A stretch of DNA of 64,000 nucleotides, taken from positions 1-64,000 of the forward strand of contig NZ_JARHUJ010000004.1 of NCBI RefSeq assembly GCF_029223285.1. Reading direction: 5' to 3'. Below are positions 17,877 through 26,827 of this stretch, piece by piece. Below the pieces are notes generated by a model. The model did not search any database. It saw nothing but the letters and a program-made list of their open reading frames with translations, and was not told where the DNA came from. This DNA comes from Paraflavitalea sp. CAU 1676. Its GTDB lineage: Bacteria; Bacteroidota; Bacteroidia; Chitinophagales; Chitinophagaceae. How positions within the stretch are numbered: position 1 is the stretch's first letter; each line of letters starts with the position of its first letter. Both the position numbers and the translations under genes were made by a program.

Positions 17877-19253
17877 TTAAGCAAGGGATAGTAACGGTTG
17901 AAAACTGTTTTCCCTGATATTTTTCATCGCGATCGTTTCGAGTAATTCATCTTTGGTGCAAAACGCAACGCCCTTGCCGGCATGACCGATCATGCAGCGG
18001 TCGTCGCGGCTATCTCCGACAACCATGCAGTTCTTTACCTGTACCCTGTATTTATCACAGGCAAATTGAAGTGCATTGGTCTTACAGTAGGAATGGCCGC
18101 AGATACTTTCGGGCGAACCAAAGAAATAGAAGGGCAGGTTGACCTCTCCCGTGGCTTTCCCTTCAAAGAATTCAAGTTGGTTGGCATACGAGAAGTCGGC
18201 GTCGATCTGTTGGCGCACATAGTTGGTAATAAGTGTATAGCTGTTGCTGATAATGCCTATGATATATCCGCGGTCTTTCAACTGCCGCACTACATCTTTA
18301 ATATCCGGTACCATCGGGATCTTGCTGGCTACATTCAGCAGGTCGTCCATCGTGCGGCCTTTCAACAACATGCCAATCCGTTTGGTGAGGATGATAGAGT
18401 CTTTCTCCTGCGCACGCAGGTCTTCCAGCTTGCCGGTAAACCCAAATTCCTTTGCACAGGCATCGATGGTACGTCCCATGAGGATGGTGTCGTCCATATC
18501 AAAAACAACCATTTTGTGAAAGCCGCTTAGCTTCTCCCGCAGGGTCTTGTTCATTTCACTGTTGATCGTTTCGAGCGAGTGGATCTCTTCTTCACTGATC
18601 TCTTCGGGATGCTGCCGCTGGGCCTTGCTGATGATGGCCCTGGATACTTCTTTGCTCATCTTGCCCAGCGCCTGCCAGGGCTTGCTCTTATTTTCTATGT
18701 AGCCGATGTTGACCTCCTTGATACGCGCCTTCATCAGGTACATATCTATCAGGATGCCGATATCCACGCCATAGTCATTGAAGAAATCAATTTTTTTGAA
18801 GTAAGCTTTCTTGCCGGCGATCATGCCGCTCAAAGGTTGCGAGAAGTAAGACAGGCCGGGATAGAAGATATTCAATAAGGGTTTTGCCACCAGTTCGGTA
18901 ACCCGGCCGGCATTGCGTGCGAAGCTTCCTTTTACAAAGTCTGCCTCATCATTGATCAGCGGGTCCGATAAGCCCGTGATCGTGCCCTCGGGATACGGAT
19001 CTATATCACCGTCCAGGAAAATAATGAACTCGTTGGTGGCCTGCAGAATTCCGTCCTTCATGGAGATACCTTTGCCGCGCACCTGACTGGTGATCACTTT
19101 GGCGCCGGCAGCTGCTGCTACAGATGCTGTGTTGTCTTCCGATTTATCGTCAACCACAATCACTTCCGTTACGGAAGGATGTTGAAGACAGAAAGCGACA
19201 ACACGTGCAATCGTCAATTCTTCATTCAATACTGGTATGATAACAGTTAGCAC
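17877..19253 (-). CDS. GT81-like glycosyltransferase fused to HAD phosphatase
   Basis: A 458-residue fusion. Residues 1-215 are a GT-A transferase: VIIPVLNEELTIARVV, the metal motif DGD (81-83), GRVTELVAKPLL (116-127) and YGVDIGILIDMY (161-172). The last two are hallmarks of glucosyl-3-phosphoglycerate synthase (GpgS, GT81). Residues 245-440 are a HAD-IB phosphatase: FDMDDT with nucleophile D252 and acid D254, SNS near 345, GDSRDD near 412-417. The two halves would make and then dephosphorylate a glycosyl-3-phosphoglycerate, giving a compatible solute such as glucosylglycerate in one polypeptide. The start is GTG with a near-perfect Shine-Dalgarno (AAAAGGAGGT) upstream. Sugar donor and acceptor are inferred from GT81 likeness; a plain GT2 enzyme is the alternative. 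Confidence 0.8.
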   Translation of the reverse strand: MLTVIIPVLNEELTIARVVAFCLQHPSVTEVIVVDDKSEDNTASVAAAAGAKVITSQVRGKGISMKDGILQATNEFIIFLDGDIDPYPEGTITGLSDPLINDEADFVKGSFARNAGRVTELVAKPLLNIFYPGLSYFSQPLSGMIAGKKAYFKKIDFFNDYGVDIGILIDMYLMKARIKEVNIGYIENKSKPWQALGKMSKEVSRAIISKAQRQHPEEISEEEIHSLETINSEMNKTLREKLSGFHKMVVFDMDDTILMGRTIDACAKEFGFTGKLEDLRAQEKDSIILTKRIGMLLKGRTMDDLLNVASKIPMVPDIKDVVRQLKDRGYIIGIISNSYTLITNYVRQQIDADFSYANQLEFFEGKATGEVNLPFYFFGSPESICGHSYCKTNALQFACDKYRVQVKNCMVVGDSRDDRCMIGHAGKGVAFCTKDELLETIAMKNIRENSFQPLLSLA

Positions 19254-19257
19254 AAGT

Positions 19258-19267
19258 ACCTCCTTTT
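19258..19267 (-). promoter_or_regulatory. Strong Shine-Dalgarno of the GT81-HAD gene
   Basis: AAAAGGAGGT on the minus strand ends 4 bases before the GTG start. Such a full anti-SD match is rare in Bacteroidota and decides the GTG start. Confidence 0.75.
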
Positions 19268-19770
19268 AAGATTCTACGATTAAGAATGGTGAAATCTGCA
19301 GCTTTTATTCCACACAAAACGCCCCATGGTCTGGGGGTTATGTTATCTTGACAAAAGCCATGCCCCGAGTGGCCTGATGATGATTAATTTTTTGTTTCCG
19401 GGTTAACCTGCACCACCTTATTTATTGCGTTTCGAAAAACAAATAATATCAGGTACTGATCTTTAGGATCGATTAGAACGATATTAAAATGGAATTAAAC
19501 GTTCGTGCTTAAAATCAAGAATGTCCGGAAAGCGATGAGCCTGGTTTTGACAGAGGGGGTAGGGAATGTTGTAGGTCATGAAGTATAACACTTTCGGTGG
19601 GAGCACTGCAGCAGAAGCCCGATAAAGGTTCCAAATTTGCCCGGGTTTATATATACAGGCGGTCTGGCATTAAATGTTCCTATTATCCATTCTATTAGGC
19701 CGCGGCGGGCTTTATACCATCGCTGGGAGGAGGCGTGGGTATCATGTATTGCTGAGGAAGCTTATGGGCA
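19268..19770. other. Intergenic region without a recognisable gene
   Basis: About 500 bases upstream of the GT81-HAD gene and downstream of the RRM gene. No open frame with family likeness, no tRNA, and no TAnnTTTG element facing the GT81-HAD gene was found. The promoter of the stress operon must be here but I cannot place it. Confidence 0.5.
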
Positions 19771-19802
19771 AAAAAAATCCTCCTGATTGCTCAGAAGGAT
19801 TT
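19771..19802 (-). terminator. Terminator of the RRM gene
   Basis: A 12-bp stem with one mismatch (19775-19786 with 19791-19802, loop TTGC) is followed on the minus strand by a run of seven or eight T. Confidence 0.88.
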
Positions 19803-19826
19803 CGTGTATACAAAGAGATGATTTGA

Positions 19827-20192
19827 TTAATAATCCCTGTTGTAACCGCCGCCGCCGCCACGGTTGAAGCCACCTTTCTTGTAGCCTCCACCGCCACCGC
19901 TACCGCCGCCGAAGCTTCTTTTCTTAAAGCCTCCACCGCCGCCACCTTGAGGTTTAGGCTGTGCTTCGTTAACGATGATCTTTCTGCCGAGTACTTCTGA
20001 TTCGTACAGGCTGCTCAGTGCATTTTGAGCTTCACCATCTTCGGGCATTTCTACGAAACCGAAGCCTTTGCTACGGCCGCTTACTTTGTCCTTAACGATT
20101 TTTGCAGAAGTAACAGAACCATATTGCTCGAATAAGGTTCTCAGATCCTCGTCGGTCATTTGCCAGGAGAGGTTCCCTACGTAAATGTTCAT
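19827..20192 (-). CDS. Glycine-rich RRM RNA-binding protein
   Basis: A 121-residue protein. One RNA recognition motif fills residues 1-80, with RNP2 IYVGNL and RNP1 KGFGFVEM, followed by a tail of about 40 residues of GGGG, GGYKK and NRGGGG. This is the bacterial Rbp type common in Bacteroidota and cyanobacteria: single-strand RNA binding, often cold-induced and global. The ATG at 20192 begins exactly at the RRM; a longer in-frame start at 20282 adds 30 hydrophobic residues and is unlikely. The -7 element at 20347 predicts a leader of about 150 bases, a feature of cold-shock genes. Confidence 0.93.
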   Translation of the reverse strand: MNIYVGNLSWQMTDEDLRTLFEQYGSVTSAKIVKDKVSGRSKGFGFVEMPEDGEAQNALSSLYESEVLGRKIIVNEAQPKPQGGGGGGFKKRSFGGGSGGGGGYKKGGFNRGGGGGYNRDY

Positions 20193-20346
20193 TGTAACTA
20201 AAATTTTTAAAGTGCTGAAAAAACGGATAATGACAATAGTTACTGCTATGAACTGAGGAAACCAGGATATTAGGTAAGACACTTCAGAACAAGAGAACTA
20301 AGTACATTAATCAACTGTGAAGATAGTGAAATAATTATGTAAACAA

Positions 20347-20354
20347 CAAAATTA
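20347..20354 (-). promoter_or_regulatory. -7 element of the RRM gene
   Basis: CAAAATTA on the plus strand is TAATTTTG on the minus strand (TAnnTTTG). It abuts the terminator of the upstream gene. No -33 TTTG is visible. Confidence 0.45.
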
Positions 20355-20355
20355 T

Positions 20356-20380
20356 TCCGCCTGCCCTTTACTGGGGCGGA
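20356..20380 (-). terminator. Terminator of the L,D-transpeptidase gene
   Basis: TCCGCC (20356-20361) pairs with GGCGGA (20375-20380). On the minus strand it is followed by AATAATTTTG. It lies 125 bases after the transpeptidase stop and overlaps the promoter zone of the RRM gene. The rest of 20193-20504 shows nothing else. Confidence 0.6.
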
Positions 20381-20504
20381 TTTGGGAGGTTTCGCCTATT
20401 TAAAACGTTGTAAACGTGTAATAATTGTTCCCATCTGTTACATTGAAATATATCAAATAACTGGTGACCGGAATGTCTGTTGAATTCACGGCCATAACCC
20501 GGCA

Positions 20505-22127
20505 TTATTGCATCATCGTTTTAGCTAAACGACCATCGCGGTTATAAACATCCTGCCTGAAATTCAGTTTCCCGTCGGAAGTAACAAACGCCGTGAAATA
20601 ACCAATGTACACAGGCATCGGTTGCTGAAGGGTAACGTATTGCTCCTTCCCGGCATTCATGGCCTGGGTAATGCGGGCACTGGTCCAGGAGGGATCGTTT
20701 CTAAGCAGGTATTCAGCCAGTTTTTTGGGTTCCGCCAGTCGGATACATCCATGACTGAAAGCGCGGCTTTCGCGCCCAAAAAGGCTCTTGGAAGGCGTAT
20801 CGTGCAGGTATATGTTGTAGCTGTTGGGAAAGAGGAACTTAACCTGTCCCAAGGAATTGCCGGGCCCTGGCTTCTGCCGGTAGGTATTGCCCACTTTTTC
20901 CATCCGGTGACGTGTCAAATAGTTAGGGTCGCGCCTGATGCCCGGCAGCACTTCATTTTTGAGAATGCCTGGCGGAATATTCCAGTAGGGACTAAAGACC
21001 ACATATTTCATCTCCCCATAAAAGATAACGGTTTTATGTATAGCCTGTCCAACCACCACGTTCATGCTCCATAGCACGGAATCTTTATTGTAAAGACGCA
21101 GCTTGTAATCCGGAATATTGATGGCAAGGTATTCACCTGCAGGTTTGGCTGGCACCCACCGGCAGCGCTCCATGTTGATCATGATCTGCTCTATGCGTTG
21201 CCTTACCGGTACATTCATCTCTTTCAGCACGGCAGGTCCCGCAACGGCGTCCTCTTTCATGCCCAGCCTGCGTTGAAATGATTTCATACCCTGTGCGAGG
21301 CTTGAGTCGAACCTGGAGCTACCGTTATCGGTAGGTAGGTCGCCGGCCACGAAAAGGTATTGGCGAATCTGCCTGATTGCAACGCCGGTATCTCCCAACT
21401 GATATTTCTTCTTATCGGCTTTGATTGTGGGCCACCCACCATTGGACGCTATGGTGCGGTAATCCTTCAACTGATCTTTCAGCTTGTAATACTGATAGTA
21501 CAGAGGTTCATCGGCCAAAAAGGAATCTGTGGGCGATCTTAACAGCGAATCCAGCAGTTCATCCTGTTCAATTTTCTTACGGGGCAGGAACCAATCGAGC
21601 GCTTTAGTTTCCTTTTCCGATAGCCCTTGCCATACATGCTTTGCGTAGTAGAAGTACTGCGCGGTGAGCATAAGTTCCGCGTTGGCATCGACAGAGGGAG
21701 GGGTGTTCCGGTCGCTCGTTTTCAGCTGCTCATCGGTTACCAGGGTGTCAAAAGCGCCTAAATACAGTACTTTTTTTGTGACGCCCTCATCGCCGATGTT
21801 CGACACCCGGTTCAGCAGGTTGCCGGCCTGCTCGATGATGCCCAGACTGTCGAACCAGGCATAGGCAAACTGGCGGTTACTATAGAACTGGCGGATATCG
21901 CCGGCAAAATCATTGAACTGCGGGTATTCTTTCAGGAATTGATGAATGTGACTGGAGTCGAAGTGCAGCGACCGTTGAGTGCTGAAATTACCCGGAATGG
22001 ATGGATCGATATTGCTCCGGGCAGGAAGGGTGTCTTTGGCCGTTCGGATAAAAGGTTTTTTGGGGGACTCCTGGCAAGCTGGATAAAGCCATACCAGCAG
22101 AAGGCACAGAAATGAATATTTACGCAT
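20505..22127 (-). CDS. L,D-transpeptidase lipoprotein, YcbB-like
   Basis: A 540-residue lipoprotein (signal peptide with Cys18 in WLYPAC). A scaffold domain (about 60-240) is followed by a peptidoglycan-binding-like segment (KYQLGDTGVAIRQIRQYL, about 245-310) and a YkuD catalytic domain (about 315-490) with the active-site signature SHGCIRL, Cys near 460, and HDTPSKSLFGRE before it. It should form 3-3 cross-links in peptidoglycan, or attach proteins to it, in the periplasm. It stands alone between rplI and the RRM gene, each with its own terminator. Length and architecture match the E. coli YcbB (LdtD) family. Confidence 0.9.
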   Translation of the reverse strand: MRKYSFLCLLLVWLYPACQESPKKPFIRTAKDTLPARSNIDPSIPGNFSTQRSLHFDSSHIHQFLKEYPQFNDFAGDIRQFYSNRQFAYAWFDSLGIIEQAGNLLNRVSNIGDEGVTKKVLYLGAFDTLVTDEQLKTSDRNTPPSVDANAELMLTAQYFYYAKHVWQGLSEKETKALDWFLPRKKIEQDELLDSLLRSPTDSFLADEPLYYQYYKLKDQLKDYRTIASNGGWPTIKADKKKYQLGDTGVAIRQIRQYLFVAGDLPTDNGSSRFDSSLAQGMKSFQRRLGMKEDAVAGPAVLKEMNVPVRQRIEQIMINMERCRWVPAKPAGEYLAINIPDYKLRLYNKDSVLWSMNVVVGQAIHKTVIFYGEMKYVVFSPYWNIPPGILKNEVLPGIRRDPNYLTRHRMEKVGNTYRQKPGPGNSLGQVKFLFPNSYNIYLHDTPSKSLFGRESRAFSHGCIRLAEPKKLAEYLLRNDPSWTSARITQAMNAGKEQYVTLQQPMPVYIGYFTAFVTSDGKLNFRQDVYNRDGRLAKTMMQ

Positions 22128-22234
22128 CGTGAAGGATTGTTATATAAATATAAGGGAATCAGCACAAAGGCTTACGGGTAAGCTGGCCAAGAATATATAA
22201 TCCATTGAACATCCTTCGATAGCGTTGGGCAGGC

Positions 22235-22270
22235 ACCAAAAACAAAAACCTTCCCGGAAGGGAAGGTTTT
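22235..22270 (-). terminator. Terminator of the rpsF-rpsR-rplI operon
   Basis: An 11-bp perfect stem (22245-22255 with 22260-22270) with a GGAA loop is followed on the minus strand by TGTTTTTGG. It lies 24 bases after the rplI stop. Confidence 0.92.
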
Positions 22271-22293
22271 CAATGAATTGTATCAGACGAGGA

Positions 22294-22740
22294 TTACTCG
22301 GCTACCACTTCAAATTCAACTTCAGTGCTGTTGCCATTACCGAAGTCTACGGTTGCTTTGTAAGTACCCAGTTCTTTCACTTCATCCACGATAGAGATCT
22401 TCTTGCGGTCGATCTCGTATCCTTTTTGCTCACGGATAGCGCGGCTGAGTTGGAGAGAAGTAACGCTACCGAAGATCTTGCCGCTGGTACCGGTTTTAGC
22501 ACCGAGTTTCAGCACACCATCTTTCAGTTTTGCGATTACTGCGTTCACCTCTTTCAGCATGGCTGCCTCTTTCTTGCGGATCTGCTTCATCCTTTCTTCC
22601 AGTTGTTTCAGGTTGGAAGGACTGGCTTCTACTGCAAATTTTTGAGGAATGAGGAAGTTGCGGGCATAACCGTTGCGAACTTTCACAACTTCGTTAGCAC
22701 CACCCAGGTTGTCTACGTCTTGTATCAGAATGATATCCAT
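22294..22740 (-). CDS. rplI: 50S ribosomal protein L9
   Basis: A 148-residue L9. The N-terminal domain starts MDIILIQDVDNLGGANEVVKVRNGYARNF (split by the usual VKV-NGYARNFL signature), then the long connecting helix (about 41-75) and the C-terminal domain. The ATG at 22740 is the family start; the in-frame ATG at 22767 adds nine residues. It binds 23S rRNA near the L1 stalk. It is the last gene of the rpsF-rpsR-rplI operon, 88 bases after rpsR. Confidence 0.98.
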   Translation of the reverse strand: MDIILIQDVDNLGGANEVVKVRNGYARNFLIPQKFAVEASPSNLKQLEERMKQIRKKEAAMLKEVNAVIAKLKDGVLKLGAKTGTSGKIFGSVTSLQLSRAIREQKGYEIDRKKISIVDEVKELGTYKATVDFGNGNSTEVEFEVVAE

Positions 22741-22828
22741 GATGCTGTTTTTGTTCACCGTTCCCAATCGATCCGGTTATTGCCGGGAGCCGACTGTCTA
22801 CCCGTTCATCACGGGATTAGGGTGAGGT

Positions 22829-23095
22829 TTACTTTAATAGATCCGTTACATAAGGCAGTAATGCCATCTGGCGGGCTTTCTTAACAGCCTGAGCCACTTT
22901 ACGCTGGTACTTCAGAGAGTTACCAGTGATACGGCGGGGCAACATTTTACCCTGCTCGTTCAGGAATTTTTTCAGGAACTCCGCGTCTTTGTAATCGATA
23001 TACTTGATGCCATATTTCTTGAAACGGCAGAATTTCTTCCGGGGTTTCTCGGTTTTAATGGCGGTCAGGTACTTAATTTCATTTGCTTTTGCCAT
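22829..23095 (-). CDS. rpsR: 30S ribosomal protein S18
   Basis: An 88-residue S18, slightly longer than the E. coli protein at its N-terminus. Signatures are [18 protein letters not shown] and [20 protein letters not shown]. It pairs with S6 on the platform of the small subunit. It begins 3 bases after the rpsF stop and precedes rplI. The Cys in KKFCRF may be one remnant of the zinc-binding form; only one Cys is present, so zinc binding is unlikely. Confidence 0.98.
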   Translation of the reverse strand: MAKANEIKYLTAIKTEKPRKKFCRFKKYGIKYIDYKDAEFLKKFLNEQGKMLPRRITGNSLKYQRKVAQAVKKARQMALLPYVTDLLK

Positions 23096-23098
23096 GTG

Positions 23099-23455
23099 TT
23101 ATCCCTCCACTGCTTTTTCAACTCCTGTAGGTACACCACTTCTCTTTCTACCATTGTACTCGACGGCGTATTTATCGAGTGCAGTGAACATGTGACGGAG
23201 CACGTTCTCGTCACGCAGCAATTGAATCTTCAATTGCTCATTGAAGGTGGATGGCGCATTGTATTCCAGCACCCAGTACAAACCAGTGGTTTTTTTCTGG
23301 ATGGGATACGCCAGTGATTTCAGACCCCAGGGATTGGTGTGCACCATTTGACCGCCATTTTCAGTAATGTAGGCAGTAAATTTTTTCTGAGCGGCTTTGA
23401 AGTCGTCTTCAGAAAGCACAGGGGTAAAAATCACCATCAATTCATAATTGTTCAT
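23099..23455 (-). CDS. rpsF: 30S ribosomal protein S6
   Basis: A 118-residue S6 with the ferredoxin-like fold: MNNYELMVIFTPVLSEDDF, then GGQMVHTNPWGLKSLAYPIQKK (around residues 35-56) and an unusually Arg-free C-terminus ending in VEKAVEG. It is the first gene of the operon rpsF-rpsR-rplI and has a near-consensus promoter at 23547-23577, giving a leader of about 85 bases. In other bacteria S6 and S18 feed back on this operon through the leader; whether that holds here is not visible. Confidence 0.98.
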   Translation of the reverse strand: MNNYELMVIFTPVLSEDDFKAAQKKFTAYITENGGQMVHTNPWGLKSLAYPIQKKTTGLYWVLEYNAPSTFNEQLKIQLLRDENVLRHMFTALDKYAVEYNGRKRSGVPTGVEKAVEG

Positions 23456-23546
23456 GATCCCTGTTTAAATTGTTTTAGAAAAATTGATAAATCCCCGCCG
23501 CTATTGAATTCCAACCCGAAGATGGCCAATTTTGGCTAAGGGGCTG

Positions 23547-23577
23547 CAAAGATACAAGGTTATGAGGACCTGGCAAA
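23547..23577 (-). promoter_or_regulatory. Near-consensus promoter of rpsF
   Basis: Read on the minus strand: TTTG (23577-23574), 19 bases, TATCTTTG (23554-23547), the full Bacteroidota consensus. A second -7-like TATCTTTG lies upstream at 23605-23612 and may be a tandem promoter, though its -33 is missing. Confidence 0.82.
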
Positions 23578-23612
23578 CAGAAGTTCTAAAGTTTTAATCG
23601 CGCTCAAAGATA

Positions 23613-23969
23613 CAGCATCGTATTAATAACCAATTGGTTAAGGTTTTTTCAGGAATCGATCGCCTCCATCAGGCCGTTCCCGGCTTTATTTAGGCGGATG
23701 GAATTGCGCAGTCAGGAACGGCCCGCCAGCACCATGCAGGAAATCCTTGCCGGTTCCGGTACCTGCCGCCTTATGTCCGCTTTTACCTCCCCCGCATTCC
23801 TGACCATACCTACGGCCGCTCTGGCATTTTGCTCCTATACGCACTTCCGCTTCGACACAAGTCCCAAACCCATCAAGTCCAAACCACCTTCTTATCCCTG
23901 GCTATAACCATTTAGTACTACAATAACCAGTATCTTACGAAGCATAAGTATTTCCTCAGCTCAAATTAT
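23613..23969. other. Intergenic region, no gene seen
   Basis: About 360 bases between the divergent rpsF operon and the GH78 gene. A 69-codon open frame at 23698-23907 has no family resemblance. No -7 element for the GH78 gene could be placed. Confidence 0.5.
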
Positions 23970-26687
23970 ATGATGAAAAGTTCCCGACATCCGGTCCGGC
24001 TGTTTGCCGTTATGCTGGTGCTGGTCTCCCTCACCGCAAAGGCCAACAACCTGGTGACAGCCAGCGGCCTCAAATGTGAATACCTGGTAAATCCGATGGG
24101 TATCGAGGCCCAGCATCCCCGCTTTACCTGGCATCTTGCTGATTCCCGCGCCATGGCACGCCAAACGGCCTGGCAGCTGCTCATTTCGACCGACTCGCTC
24201 GATTGGAAAAAAACACTCGTATGGCAAACTCCTAAAAGCCCCGGTAGCAATAACCTGGTAACCTATTCAGGTAAAGCCCTGCAACCTTTTACCAAATATT
24301 ATTGGCGCGTAAATACCTGGGATAAAGATGGTGTATTGACCACCTCACCCACGGCCAGCTTCGAAACCGGTATGATGAACCCTTCCAACTGGAAAGGCGC
24401 CTGGATCAGCGACGTCAGTGAGGTGTCGGTCAAACCTGCCGGACAATTCAGGAAACAATTCGAAGCCCCCAAAAAGATCCGTTCCGCGAGAGCCTATATC
24501 GCGGTAGCTGGTTTATATGAGCTATATATCAATGGAGCCCGTATCGGCACCCAACGGCTCGATCCCATGTACACCCGGTTCGACCGCCGTACATTATATG
24601 TTACCCACGATGTAACCGATCAATTGAAGACCGGTCAAAACGCGATCGGTGTGCTCCTCGGCAACGGTTGGTACAACCACCAGTCAACGGCGGTGTGGAA
24701 CTTCCATCGTGCTCCCTGGCGCGCCAGACCAGCCTTCTGCCTCGATCTCCGGATCACGTATGATGATGGTACAGTTGAAACCATTACTTCCGGCAAGGAT
24801 TGGAAAACATCCTTCTCGCCGGTGGTCTTTAACAGCATCTATACGGCTGAGCACCACGACACACGTCTCGCTCAACCGGGCTGGAACACGGCGAATTTCG
24901 ACGACAGCAAATGGAAATCCGTGATATACCGCGCAGCGCCCTCCAACAACATCGTTGCACAGGTGCTGCACCCCGTTAGGGCAGTCGAAGAAGTCCCCGC
25001 TCATTCCGTAAACAAGATCAGCGACACCGTGTATGTATTTGACCTGGCACGAAACATTGCAGGCGTTAGCCGCTTGAAGCTACAAGGCCCTGCTGGTACG
25101 ATAGTAAAACTCAAACATGCCGAACAGATTTACCCCAATGGTCGTGCCGACCTTTCCAATATCGACGTTCACTACCGGCCAACCGACGACAAAGACCCTT
25201 TTCAAACAGATATATTTATTCTTTCCGGGAATGGTGAAGAAACCTTCATGCCCCATTTTAACTACAAAGGCTTTCAATATGTAGAAGTAACCAGCGATAA
25301 ACCCATTACCCTTTCCAAAGAAAGCCTTACAGGTTACTTCATGCACAGCGATGTGCCGCCGATAGGTACGGTTAAGTCATCGAATCCTACCATTGATAAA
25401 ATATGGTCTGCTACCAACAACGCCTATTTATCCAACCTGTTCGGGTACCCGACCGACTGCCCGCAGCGGGAGAAGAATGGCTGGACGGGCGACGCACAGA
25501 TCGCCATCGAAACCGGTTTGTACAGTTTTGATGGAATAACGGTATATGAGAAATGGCTGGCCGACCATCGCGATGAGCAGCAGCCCAATGGTGTGCTGCC
25601 TTCCATTATTCCAACTGGTGGGTGGGGATACGAATGGGGAAATGGGCCCGACTGGACAAGTACCATCGCCATTATTCCCTGGAATATCTATTTGTTTTAT
25701 GGCGATACAAAACTGTTGGCCGACTGCTATGATAACATCAAAAAATATGTAGACCACATCGATGAGCTGTATCCCGGCGGACTTACTACCTGGGGCCTGG
25801 GCGACTGGGTACCGGTAAAATCGAAGAGCCCGGTGGAATTTACTTCCACGGCTTATTATTATGCAGATGCGCTCATCCTGTCCAAAGCAGCCGGCCTCTT
25901 GGGTAGAAAAGTCGACCAGCAAAAGTACCAGGCACTCGCGGAAAAGATCAGGAAAGCATTCAATGATAAATTCCTCAACCGTCAAACCGCACAGTATGGT
26001 TCGGGCCTGCAAACCGAAATGAGTGTGGCGCTGTATTGGGGGCTGGTTCCTGACGAACTGAACGCCAGGGTTGCTGCCAACCTGGCTAAACGGGTGGAGT
26101 TGGATAATTTTCACCTCGATGTAGGGCTGCTAGGTACCAAAGCCATCCTCAACGCGCTTAGCGCCAACGGTTATGCCGATGTTGCCTACAAACTAGCTGC
26201 GCAGGAAACCTTTCCCTCCTGGGGATGGTGGATCAAAAATGGTGCAACCACCCTGTACGAGAATTGGGATATCAATGCCAAATCCGACCTCTCCAGAAAC
26301 CACATTATGTTTGGAGAGATCGGCGGCTGGTTGTACAAAGGAATCGCCGGTATTAAGCCCGATGAGGCTGTGCCCGGTTTCCGCAACATTATTCTGGAAC
26401 CCCATTTTGTGGACGGGCTTACTTTCTTCGAAGCGACCCATGATGGGCCTCACGGAAAGATCACCGCTGCCTGGCAAAAAGAGGCAGGATCGATCAACTG
26501 GACTATCACCATACCGGCCAATTCCACTGCCACCCTGGTGTTGCAGCTGGAAAAGGGACAGCAACTGTACGAGCAGGGAAAGGCTATAACCGGTGCCGCC
26601 GGTCCTGTCCGGTCCACTGGCCACAGGGCCAATGGGAAGGCCACTTATTTTGCACAGGCCGGCACTTACCACTTTGTCATCAGGTAG
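23970..26687 (+). CDS. Alpha-L-rhamnosidase, GH78
   Basis: A 905-residue secreted glycoside hydrolase (signal peptide 1-25, SLTAKAN). The order is a fibronectin-like N-domain (PRFTWHLADSRAMARQTAWQLLIS), the rhamnosidase N-domain (ARAYIAVAGLYELYINGARIG), a concanavalin-like domain, the (alpha/alpha)6 catalytic barrel (about 450-800) with DCPQREKNGWTGDAQ near 497, and a C-terminal beta domain. It inverts and releases terminal alpha-L-rhamnose from glycans or plant glycosides such as pectin or flavonoids. No SusCD pair or other CAZyme is next to it, so it is an orphan rather than part of a polysaccharide-utilisation locus. Confidence 0.95.
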   Translation: MMKSSRHPVRLFAVMLVLVSLTAKANNLVTASGLKCEYLVNPMGIEAQHPRFTWHLADSRAMARQTAWQLLISTDSLDWKKTLVWQTPKSPGSNNLVTYSGKALQPFTKYYWRVNTWDKDGVLTTSPTASFETGMMNPSNWKGAWISDVSEVSVKPAGQFRKQFEAPKKIRSARAYIAVAGLYELYINGARIGTQRLDPMYTRFDRRTLYVTHDVTDQLKTGQNAIGVLLGNGWYNHQSTAVWNFHRAPWRARPAFCLDLRITYDDGTVETITSGKDWKTSFSPVVFNSIYTAEHHDTRLAQPGWNTANFDDSKWKSVIYRAAPSNNIVAQVLHPVRAVEEVPAHSVNKISDTVYVFDLARNIAGVSRLKLQGPAGTIVKLKHAEQIYPNGRADLSNIDVHYRPTDDKDPFQTDIFILSGNGEETFMPHFNYKGFQYVEVTSDKPITLSKESLTGYFMHSDVPPIGTVKSSNPTIDKIWSATNNAYLSNLFGYPTDCPQREKNGWTGDAQIAIETGLYSFDGITVYEKWLADHRDEQQPNGVLPSIIPTGGWGYEWGNGPDWTSTIAIIPWNIYLFYGDTKLLADCYDNIKKYVDHIDELYPGGLTTWGLGDWVPVKSKSPVEFTSTAYYYADALILSKAAGLLGRKVDQQKYQALAEKIRKAFNDKFLNRQTAQYGSGLQTEMSVALYWGLVPDELNARVAANLAKRVELDNFHLDVGLLGTKAILNALSANGYADVAYKLAAQETFPSWGWWIKNGATTLYENWDINAKSDLSRNHIMFGEIGGWLYKGIAGIKPDEAVPGFRNIILEPHFVDGLTFFEATHDGPHGKITAAWQKEAGSINWTITIPANSTATLVLQLEKGQQLYEQGKAITGAAGPVRSTGHRANGKATYFAQAGTYHFVIR

Positions 26688-26827
26688 ATAAAACGAAAGG
26701 CAAGAAAGTCTGGGACACGCGCCGCCCAGCAATCAAGCCGGTTTGGGGCCCTATCCTGACATTTTTTCCGGTTGGTGCTGGCTGGCATTTTCTTTGGTAG
26801 CTTCAGTGAACAAAAACTGCTTTAATC

